A program made the position numbers and the translations under genes. The notes below the pieces were generated by a model, which saw only the letters and a list, made by a program, of their open reading frames with translations, made no database searches and was not told the origin of the DNA. Below are positions 1 through 5,211 of a stretch of DNA of 6,021 bases, one piece after another. The DNA comes from Oceanihabitans sp. (lineage in GTDB: Bacteria > Bacteroidota > Bacteroidia > Flavobacteriales > Flavobacteriaceae). Position 1 is the first letter of the stretch. The number at the start of each line of letters is the position of its first letter. The stretch lies in the NCBI GenBank assembly GCA_018067265.1, contig JAGPUY010000186.1, forward strand, positions 1-6,021, in the 5' to 3' direction.

Positions 1-518
1 TAGTAAGAAGATGCGGTACCTAATGGGCCTCCAGTCGATGAGAAAGACCTAATCTCAAACTTAACAGGCTCTGCACTTGCTGCTCCATTTTCAATGAGGA
101 GCTTCTCTATATCTGCAAATAATTGCGCTAATACATCTCTGTATGCTTCCCCTTGACTATTTAAGGATGTGAAATTATCTTCATTCACAACACCGTCAGG
201 ACTAGCGATGTATAATGCAAAAAGTCCGTCAGGACTAATATAATCAGGTACGTTTGGGATTGCTCTTCCAGTTTCATCCGAATCTTTATTTATGGTTTGA
301 TGAAACCGGTTACCAAAACGATCTACAAACTCATTCTCAGGACTATGTATTCGATGCCCAGATTTATCCTTTCTAAAATGTGTATTATTCTCACAAAACG
401 CTACGGAATTAAAATCCGCAATAACGGATTTACATTGCAAATTTGTATTCTGAGCGTGAGAAAAAATTGACAATAAAATTCCTAATATTGTCAATAAAAA
501 AGAGTGTTTTTTAATCAT
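1..518 (-). CDS. Secreted protein of unknown function, N-terminal part (cut by window edge)
   Basis: An open frame runs from ATG at 518 to the left edge without a stop (172 codons plus 2 nt), so the C-terminus lies outside the window. Residues 1-23 form a clear signal peptide: MIKK, a hydrophobic core to about residue 19, then SHAQ, with cleavage near A22/Q23. The mature part starts with a Cys-containing segment (C29, C42) and includes two SPDG motifs around residues 95-110, followed by a predicted helix (YRDVLAQLFADIEKLL) and the sequence LGTASSYY at the window edge. From memory, this helix followed by a G-x-A-S-x-Y-Y segment recurs near the N-terminus of large Bacteroidota exported proteins that carry T9SS tails. 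I cannot name the family or assign an activity. No Shine-Dalgarno is visible before the start; the leader is A/T-rich, as usual in this phylum. It is transcribed in the same direction as the membrane-protein gene upstream, but a 264-nt gap makes a separate transcript likely. Confidence 0.8.
   Translation of the reverse strand, partial: MIKKHSFLLTILGILLSIFSHAQNTNLQCKSVIADFNSVAFCENNTHFRKDKSGHRIHSPENEFVDRFGNRFHQTINKDSDETGRAIPNVPDYISPDGLFALYIASPDGVVNEDNFTSLNSQGEAYRDVLAQLFADIEKLLIENGAASAEPVKFEIRSFSSTGGPLGTASSY
193..237. repeat. 12-bp direct repeat inside the partial secreted gene
   Basis: The 12-mer CCGTCAGGACTA occurs at 193-204 and again at 226-237, exactly 33 nt (11 codons) apart. Both copies are in the same frame and encode the SPDG motif of the minus-strand protein. 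It is probably a small duplicated turn motif rather than a regulatory site. Confidence 0.5.
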
Positions 519-596
519 AATAATAAGTTGGTTTTAGGTTAAGTTCCTTAAAGATAGCAAATTATTTAATAATGAATGGATAACACTTTAGGTTAA

Positions 597-731
597 GGAG
601 ATAAAATTCTAATCATTGAAGAACAATTTTCAAGTAATTATTTTTCCTACAAAAATGTAGCGGAAGAATACAATGCTACAATTAAAACGTTTAATAAAAA
701 GAGAGTGCACTCCGAAGACTTCCATTTTTAA
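597..731 (+). pseudogene. Possible gene relic: 44-codon start-less open frame
   Basis: Between a stop at 594-596 and a TAA at 729-731 the plus strand is open for 44 codons but has no ATG. The translation looks protein-like. Its end, IKTFNKKRVHSEDFHF, recalls the C-terminal YN-x-x-R-x-H segment of DDE transposases of the IS3 type, but the proline and leucine positions usual after the histidine are missing. A decayed transposase tail is one reading; a chance open frame in AT-rich spacer DNA is the other. No terminal inverted repeats or target duplication were recognised around it. Confidence 0.22.
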
Positions 732-752
732 TGCGTGCATACTTGGATAACG

Positions 753-767
753 AAAAACCTCTGTTTT
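753..767 (-). terminator. Weak candidate terminator after the membrane-protein gene
   Basis: On the minus strand, AAAAC-AGAG-GTTTT forms a 5-bp stem with a 4-nt loop and runs into a five-T stretch, starting about 15 nt after the TAA at 783-785. The stem contains only one G-C pair, so this is a marginal signal and may not terminate by itself. Confidence 0.25.
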
Positions 768-782
768 GGTAAAGTAATTATT

Positions 783-1790
783 TTAAGTTGTCTTTTTTCT
801 TTTAGAAAATAAACTTCTAATGGTTATAATATTAAGAGGAAACTCTAACATCACATGAGACACACTTAGAAAAATAGAAATCACCAAACCTAATCTATAG
901 TCATACAAATAACAAAATAATATTGCAATCCAAACCCCTAAAATAAGTATCGCTTTCTTGCCTGTTAATTCCTTATGCCAACCAATAATTGTTGTTTTTG
1001 AAAACCAATTGAGGTAATGATAGATATAAGCAAAAGCAATAAAAATTTGAATTTTCACATCTAATTTTTCGTAGAAAAAGAACTTTAAATCCTCATAAAC
1101 ACCAAAGAGTTTAGCCAGATTAGCATTTAGCACATGAAAATTATTATTTACATAGGTGTTTTTTACAGCATCCGAAAACTGATAATTAAATATCTCGGTA
1201 TCCAAAAACACTAAGCTTAAAGGCAATACGATAATTAAAATAATATTTAGTATGCCGTATGTCGTTTTTTTATTCTTTACGCCATACATCATAAAAAGAA
1301 GCGTGAATACATATACATGAATAATTGTTGGCAATAACAAACCATTAATTAACAAATAAGCTTCTGTTGTATAGGTCCAAAAAGAGAGTAGAAAGGCAAT
1401 TAAAAAACTAATAATAAACACTTTATACGTTTTATAAAACAAAGCTAAAACAGCCGAAATAAGGATAAAAAATAGCACAAAATTGGTATACTTTGCCATT
1501 TTATAAATTACAAACGTAATTGTAGATTCGTTTATAAATTCAGAAACAATAGACAAGCTAAAAACAAAAGGAATAGAATAAATAATAGCAGCAACTAACA
1601 CCAAATATTTCCAATATGTATTGGGAACGAAATAGTTTTTATCTGCAATCCAATTGGATTCTGTTAGGTAGTGCAATGGCCCTAAAAAGGCATAACCAAA
1701 AAGGAATAATTCAAAAGGTAAAAAACAAGCTAGTGCAAAACTAGCCAGTATTAAAATTAAATTTAACTTATCTATATGTAGTGTTTTCAT
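783..1790 (-). CDS. Multi-pass inner-membrane protein with conserved-looking histidines, unknown function
   Basis: A 335-residue protein, mostly hydrophobic, with about eight or nine predicted membrane segments (roughly 9-36, 61-82, 92-117, 122-140, 144-169, 178-197, 246-262, 279-297 and 299-316). The longest polar stretch (about 198-245) lies between segments six and seven. It ends in a basic tail (SKRKKTT), suggesting a cytoplasmic C-terminus. Histidines sit at or near membrane-segment ends in motif-like settings: GPLHYLTE (H40), IIHVY (H158), IYHYLNWFSKT (H258), GWHKEL (H272) and SVSHVMLEF (H312). I recall the GPLHYLT and YHYLNWFSKT motifs from other Bacteroidota membrane proteins without assigned function. 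The His pattern loosely recalls membrane metal-dependent oxygenases such as the Brp/Blh carotene-cleaving family, but this is inference and I assign no reaction. The start is the ATG after an A/T-rich leader. A terminator lies 48 nt upstream, so expression probably depends on its own promoter or on read-through; no convincing promoter fits the short gap. Confidence 0.85.
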   Translation of the reverse strand: MKTLHIDKLNLILILASFALACFLPFELFLFGYAFLGPLHYLTESNWIADKNYFVPNTYWKYLVLVAAIIYSIPFVFSLSIVSEFINESTITFVIYKMAKYTNFVLFFILISAVLALFYKTYKVFIISFLIAFLLSFWTYTTEAYLLINGLLLPTIIHVYVFTLLFMMYGVKNKKTTYGILNIILIIVLPLSLVFLDTEIFNYQFSDAVKNTYVNNNFHVLNANLAKLFGVYEDLKFFFYEKLDVKIQIFIAFAYIYHYLNWFSKTTIIGWHKELTGKKAILILGVWIAILFCYLYDYRLGLVISIFLSVSHVMLEFPLNIITIRSLFSKRKKTT

Positions 1791-1837
1791 AAGTTGTAGT
1801 GGATAGACACAATGAAAGAAAATTTATCCATAAAGAT

Positions 1838-1866
1838 AAAAAGCCACACGTATTGTGCAGCTTTTT
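1838..1866 (-). terminator. Intrinsic terminator after the T9SS fibre gene
   Basis: On the minus strand AAAAAGC pairs with GCTTTTT (7 bp) and an inner CACA pairs with TGTG across a 5-nt loop, with a 2-nt bulge (TG) on the 5' side. This gives an 11-bp stem that ends in a five-T run. It starts 20 nt after the TAA at 1887-1889. Because the outer stem is A-run against T-run it could act in both directions, but no plus-strand gene ends here. It separates the fibre gene from the membrane-protein gene. Confidence 0.8.
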
Positions 1867-1886
1867 ATATGTATGAATTAGGTTTA

Positions 1887-4376
1887 TTACTCTATAATCA
1901 TCTTCTTAGTATCTACTTTTCTACCATCCACATATAAGGTGTAGTAGTACATACCAGTGGCAAGAGAATCACTATTAAAAAACAGTTCGTGATCTCCTAA
2001 TTTCTGTAAGGAAACGTTATCTATTATTTGTCCAGATGTATTACTAAATACAATAGCCGCACTCTTATTAGAAGTTGGCACATAATATTTAATAGAAGTA
2101 GTACCATTAAAAGGATTTGGAATATTTTGATACAAAATAGGACCAGCACTTTTATTACTATTATCCTCTGGTGTTTCCACAGATAAAGTTTGACACGCAC
2201 AAGCTTCTAATGTTTCCAATCTTGTAGTTAAATCGGCAACTTGCGCATCTAATGTTGCTAAAATAGGAGATAAATCTACATTTACAGATGTACCGCCTTC
2301 TATAGCTACTGTTAAAGTATTTCCAGATAATACTGCGGAAGTTAAATCTTGATTATCCGTTCCTGAACCATCTTGTAATCCAGATAAATCTATAGTAGTA
2401 GCATTACCTGATATTGCTAATGTAGTTCCTGTTAAAGATAACTCTTGCGCATCTGTTCCTGTTCCGTCTTGTAATCCAGATAAATCTATAGTAGTAGCAT
2501 TCCCTGATATTGCTAATGTAGTTCCAGTTAAGGATAACTCTTGAGCATCTGTTCCTGTTCCGTCTTGTAATCCAGATAAATCTACGGTAGTAGCATTCCC
2601 TGATATTGCTAATGTAGTTCCTGTTAAGGATAACTCTTGTGCATCTGTATTGTCTAAATACGTCGATAAATCTACGGTTCCAGCATCTCCTGTAATACTT
2701 AATACATCTGCAGTAACAGAAAGTGCTTGTGCATCTGTATTATCTAAATATGGCGTTAAATCTACAGTTCCAGCATCACCGGTAATACTTAATACATCTG
2801 ATGCAACAGAAAGTGCTTGTGCATCTACGTCTGTATCCATCATACCTTTCCATTCGGTTCCATCCCAATAGTAGGTATTATCTAATTCTGTATCATATAC
2901 AACCATACCTTCATCTACTTCAGCTAAAACAACTCCTAATGCAGTACGTTGCGTAGTTGTTAAGCGATTTAGTTGTAAACCTTTTGCAGTTCCTGTTAAG
3001 TCTAAAGATGCATTAGCGTTTGGTGTATCGGTACCAATACCAACACTTAATGGGTTTGTAAAACCACCAAGTACCATAGTGTTGTCAAACACAGCAGTTG
3101 CTGCGTTACCAATAGCAACCGAATTTGTTCCTTGTACGTTGGCTGCGTAACCTATAGCAATATTTTTTGATGGTAATAATACTCCTGGATCTGTAGAAGA
3201 AGCTGTATATCCAATTACAATAGCTCCATCATTTTGTGCTACCGTAGTAGAACCAATGGCAACTACTTGTTGATTATCAACATCTACCGAACGTCCAATA
3301 CCTACTACATCATTTTCTTCAATATCCGCACGATCACCAATACCTACAGAATAATCTCCTAAAGCAGAGGTGTTTGCTAAATATCCCATCGTCACCGAGT
3401 AGTCCCCTCTTGCATCATGGTCATGCCCTAAAGAAATTGCATATTGTCCATCTACAAAAGCTCGGTTACCTATTCCAATAACATTATTATTACTTGCATT
3501 GATATCATATCCCATAAAAATGGCATTAGATCTATTGTTGTTATCAAAATCTGCAAGCGACCCTATACCAACATTATACTGTCCTTCTCTATTTGTAAAA
3601 CCAGTAGAAAAACCTAAATACGTATTGTGGTTTGCATTCGTCGTATTATTTGTACGATTGTTATCCCAACCAGCTTGTGCTCCAACAAAAGTATTATAAT
3701 CTGCATATTCGGTGGCAACACCTGCTGCGGCACCAATCATAGTATTATAAATACCATCTCCAATATCAATAGCAGCAGAATCTCCAATACCTGTATTGTG
3801 GTGACCGTCATCTACATCACTCATAGATTCACTACCAACACCGGTGTTTCTGTACCCTATATCAGATGAAATACCTACTTCGTTTCCGATAAATGTTTGT
3901 TTGTAACCCGTTGTGTTACTAAAACCTGCATCTTCTCCAATGAAAGTATTTTCGTAACCTGTGGTGTTGTTAGCTCCAGATTCTTCTCCTACAAAGGTAT
4001 TGTCGTAACCCGTTGTATTCATTTCTCCAGATTCTGCTCCAATAAAGGTATTATCTCCACCAGTAGTCGTTAAACGACCAGCTTCATAACCGATAAATGT
4101 ATTATCGAAACCAGAAGCATTAGAGTACCCTGCAAGATAACCGATTGCAACAAGTTCACTTTGTGTAGTCATGCTACGTCCAGCAGAATAGCCTAGAAGT
4201 ACAGTTCTTGATCCGGAAGTCAAAAAACTACCTGAACTATCGCCGTACATCGTATTAAAATCTCCAGTGGTAACATTAACTCCGGAGCCAGTTCCCTGGA
4301 CTTCATTAAGGGTTTGTGCTTGTATTGTCACTACAGACAATAGGCAAGCACCTAAAAAAGAGTAAATTGTTTTCAT
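1887..4376 (-). CDS. Large secreted fibrous adhesin-like protein: YadA-type head, repeat stalk, coiled coil, T9SS type A sorting domain
   Basis: An 829-residue surface protein. Residues 1-21 are a signal peptide (MKTIYSFLG...TIQAQ). Residues 41-437 form a head of short repeats built on the core [N/S][T/V]x[I/L/M]G, first with 17-residue and then with 14-residue period, matching the beta-roll of YadA/Hep_Hag trimeric adhesins. Residues 444-513 are a linker of the type common in Bacteroidota fibre proteins (VGIGTDTP, then KGLQLNRLTTTQR, then a YWDGTEW end). Residues 518-673 are five near-identical DAQ repeats, with a degenerate sixth to about 705. Residues 706-723 are a short coiled coil with L, L, V, L, L, L at a/d positions, followed by CAC (726-728). 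Residues 745-829 are a T9SS type A tail (YQNIPNPFNGTTSIKYYVP, then GMYYYTLYVDGRKVDTKKMIIE). The protein would cross the outer membrane by T9SS and be anchored or released after tail removal. The likely role is a trimeric adhesin or surface fibre; the binding target is unknown. No type V barrel anchor or S74 chaperone domain is present. It follows a small secreted-protein gene by 42 nt and is probably co-transcribed with it. Confidence 0.9.
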   Translation of the reverse strand: MKTIYSFLGACLLSVVTIQAQTLNEVQGTGSGVNVTTGDFNTMYGDSSGSFLTSGSRTVLLGYSAGRSMTTQSELVAIGYLAGYSNASGFDNTFIGYEAGRLTTTGGDNTFIGAESGEMNTTGYDNTFVGEESGANNTTGYENTFIGEDAGFSNTTGYKQTFIGNEVGISSDIGYRNTGVGSESMSDVDDGHHNTGIGDSAAIDIGDGIYNTMIGAAAGVATEYADYNTFVGAQAGWDNNRTNNTTNANHNTYLGFSTGFTNREGQYNVGIGSLADFDNNNRSNAIFMGYDINASNNNVIGIGNRAFVDGQYAISLGHDHDARGDYSVTMGYLANTSALGDYSVGIGDRADIEENDVVGIGRSVDVDNQQVVAIGSTTVAQNDGAIVIGYTASSTDPGVLLPSKNIAIGYAANVQGTNSVAIGNAATAVFDNTMVLGGFTNPLSVGIGTDTPNANASLDLTGTAKGLQLNRLTTTQRTALGVVLAEVDEGMVVYDTELDNTYYWDGTEWKGMMDTDVDAQALSVASDVLSITGDAGTVDLTPYLDNTDAQALSVTADVLSITGDAGTVDLSTYLDNTDAQELSLTGTTLAISGNATTVDLSGLQDGTGTDAQELSLTGTTLAISGNATTIDLSGLQDGTGTDAQELSLTGTTLAISGNATTIDLSGLQDGSGTDNQDLTSAVLSGNTLTVAIEGGTSVNVDLSPILATLDAQVADLTTRLETLEACACQTLSVETPEDNSNKSAGPILYQNIPNPFNGTTSIKYYVPTSNKSAAIVFSNTSGQIIDNVSLQKLGDHELFFNSDSLATGMYYYTLYVDGRKVDTKKMIIE
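2358..2825 (-). repeat. Tandem stalk repeats: two 90-bp and three 96-bp units
   Basis: Five in-frame units each begin with DAQ. Units 1-2 are 30 residues (residues 518-547 and 548-577; 2736-2825 and 2646-2735) with cores such as LSITGDAGTVDL. Units 3-5 are 32 residues (578-609, 610-641, 642-673; 2550-2645, 2454-2549, 2358-2453) with LAISGNATTVDLSGLQDG cores. The three 96-bp units differ from each other at only a few bases, several of them silent, which indicates recent duplication. A degenerate sixth unit (residues 674-705, starting DNQDL) leads into the coiled coil. Confidence 0.9.
3066..3524 (-). repeat. 14-residue (42-bp) YadA-type head repeats
   Basis: Residues 285-437 repeat mainly every 14 residues, for example AISLGHDHDARGDY, SVGIGDRADIEEND, VVGIGRSVDVDNQQ, NIAIGYAANVQGTN and SVAIGNAATAVFDN. 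This is the classical YadA-head period, with the [S/N/V][V/I][A/G]IG core on each turn. Two units are longer: one of 16 residues (327-342) and one of 20 residues (385-404, ending DPGVLLPSK). Nucleotide identity between units is low, so the array is old. Confidence 0.85.
3525..4256 (-). repeat. 17-residue (51-bp) head repeats
   Basis: From residue 41 the core NTFIG-like motif recurs at residues 41, 58, 75, 92, 109, 126, 143, 160, 177, 194, 211 and 228, exactly 17 apart each time, then at 251 and 268. The step from 228 to 251 is 23 residues because of a 6-residue Asn/Thr-rich insertion (WDNNRTNNTTNANH region). Units such as NTFVGEESGANNTTGYE show the pattern, and Gly-Tyr commonly precedes the next core. 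The repeat is longer by three residues than the usual YadA rung. Confidence 0.88.
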
Positions 4377-4418
4377 GTTAATTGGTTTGTTTGGTTATTT
4401 AGTTATTGATTAATAGTA

Positions 4419-4994
4419 TTATTTATACAGTTTACTTAAAACCGCTTTTTGCACAAGTATGACGTTGGAAGATCGAGCCTCATCTATTTTTAATTCTTTA
4501 GTTCTTGTATTATTTATTTTTTCCGATAGCATAATATTTAATTTTACTTTGCCCGAATTTGTAAACTCTAAAGCTGTAAACATGATATTATTATTAATCT
4601 CGAAGGTACTAAACAGCGTATTATCAATTAAAGTTGCAGTAAATTGTAAGCCAGTATTATCAGCAATAGCATAAAATCCTTTTTCTTCGTCAAGAATGAA
4701 AATGGTATACGTATTAACCTCTTTTTTATCTTTTCCTTTTATATAAGTAATGGTATAAACAAACTCTTCTTTTTTATCGGTCGCTCTTAAAGCAAACTCC
4801 GTAGGTATGTTCGCAATAGCTCCTGTATTATTGGAAACCCTTAAGTTTCCTGAATAATCTCCTAAATAACTATAAGGAAAAGCAATGGAAGTAGGGAATT
4901 CTTTATCTATGTTATTCTTTCTTTTTTGTGCAAAAGCAGAAACGTTACAGACTAGTAGTACAATTAAAATGGTATTAAAATACTTAAAATTCAT
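4419..4994 (-). CDS. Small secreted beta-rich protein of unknown function
   Basis: A 191-residue protein with a signal peptide (MNFKYFNTILIVLLVCNVSAFAQ, cleavage near residue 22/23). The mature part has alternating polar and hydrophobic residues typical of an all-beta fold, starting with PYSYLGDYSGNLRV near residues 40-53. Later come YTIFILDEEKGFYAI, DNTGLQFTATLIDNTLFSTFEI and NIMFTALEFTNSGKVKLNIML, ending in a basic helix-like tail (LVQKAVLSKLYK). The order 'x-L-G-x-Y-x-G', EKG-Y, 'DNTL-S-FE', 'F-I-L/V-S' resembles, from memory, a family of lipocalin-sized uncharacterised Bacteroidota exported proteins; I cannot name it. The mature protein has no cysteines and no lipobox, so it is probably periplasmic or released. 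It is the first gene of a likely two-gene unit with the fibre protein 42 nt downstream, so an accessory role for the fibre is possible but unproven. The start ATG is preceded by an A-rich leader without Shine-Dalgarno. Confidence 0.82.
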   Translation of the reverse strand: MNFKYFNTILIVLLVCNVSAFAQKRKNNIDKEFPTSIAFPYSYLGDYSGNLRVSNNTGAIANIPTEFALRATDKKEEFVYTITYIKGKDKKEVNTYTIFILDEEKGFYAIADNTGLQFTATLIDNTLFSTFEINNNIMFTALEFTNSGKVKLNIMLSEKINNTRTKELKIDEARSSNVILVQKAVLSKLYK

Positions 4995-5071
4995 TTATAT
5001 CTTCAACTTTTAAAACAATACCATTTAATGATACCGTATTAATAAATAAGCTATATAATCTAAAGGAATTA

Positions 5072-5112
5072 AATTGTTTATTTAATCCTATATTAGATTA
5101 AAAAAAACAATT
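5072..5112. promoter_or_regulatory. Long imperfect palindrome / hairpin in the divergent spacer
   Basis: Left arm AATTGTTT-a-TTTAATC (5072-5087) is the reverse complement of right arm GATTAAA-aa-AAACAATT (5096-5112), giving 15 paired bases with a 1x2 internal mismatch and an 8-nt centre (CTATATTA). Only two G-C pairs are present. It is not followed by a T-run terminator tail on either strand, and no gene ends here, so a regulator-binding operator or a leader hairpin for the minus-strand pair is more likely than a terminator. Confidence 0.5.
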
Positions 5113-5156
5113 AAGAAGTGTTTTTAATGTTGATTTAGATAGATAAATAGCGTTTT

Positions 5157-5164
5157 CAAATATA
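5157..5164 (-). promoter_or_regulatory. Candidate Bacteroidota -7 element facing the minus-strand pair
   Basis: The minus strand reads TATATTTG, a perfect match to the TAnnTTTG consensus recognised by the Bacteroidota primary sigma factor. No clear TTG -33 element sits at the usual distance. If used, transcription would start near 5150 and leave a leader of about 155 nt before the ATG at 4994, containing the palindrome. Confidence 0.35.
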
Positions 5165-5180
5165 ACAAAAAAAATTAACA

Positions 5181-5188
5181 TAATTTTA
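5181..5188 (+). promoter_or_regulatory. Weak candidate -7 element for the BNR_4 gene
   Basis: TAATTTTA matches TAnnTTTG at seven of eight positions and lies 23 nt before the ATG at 5212, a normal leader length for this group. A TTG -33 element is not present at standard spacing, so confidence is low. Confidence 0.25.
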
Positions 5189-5211
5189 GCACTCAAAACC
5201 TCCAACAATTT

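Larger units (their letters stand above)
519..782. other. Intergenic gap, no confident gene or promoter
   Basis: These 264 bases separate two minus-strand genes. No perfect TAnnTTTG promoter element facing the gene at 518 was found; only an imperfect ATAATTTG-like stretch near 556-566, without a good TTG partner, was seen. Small palindromes are present: CTACA-aaaa-TGTAG at 647-660 and the 10-bp perfect palindrome GAGTGCACTC at 703-712. Neither is followed by a T-run on either strand. An open frame without a usual start codon (597-731) is listed separately as a possible gene relic. Confidence 0.5.
4995..5211. other. Divergent intergenic region with regulatory candidates
   Basis: These 217 very AT-rich bases lie between the divergently transcribed small secreted-protein gene and the BNR_4 gene. 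They contain an imperfect palindrome (5072-5112), a perfect -7-type element facing left (5157-5164) and a weaker one facing right (5181-5188), all listed separately. No small ORF or RNA gene was recognised. Confidence 0.6.

Noticed and set aside
647..660. Small hairpin CTACA/TGTAG as a terminator
   Set aside because: The stem is only 5 bp and neither strand has a T-run after it; no gene ends close by.
703..712. Perfect 10-bp palindrome GAGTGCACTC as an operator
   Set aside because: It is isolated and not near a recognisable promoter; a single 10-bp palindrome is not enough evidence.
2358..2825. Regular direct repeats that might suggest a CRISPR array
   Set aside because: The units are 90-96 bp, contiguous without unique spacers, in frame, and encode a protein stalk.
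2650..2871. Plus-strand open frame of 73 codons with internal repetition
   Set aside because: It lies wholly inside the stalk repeats of the 829-residue minus-strand gene and its repetition simply mirrors that array.
3499..3869. Two overlapping plus-strand open frames of 66 and 80 codons
   Set aside because: Both are antisense to the head-repeat region of the fibre gene, overlap each other in different frames and have low-complexity or implausible sequence.
4459..4674. Plus-strand open frame of 71 codons
   Set aside because: It is antisense to the small secreted-protein gene, which has a convincing signal peptide and domain-like sequence.
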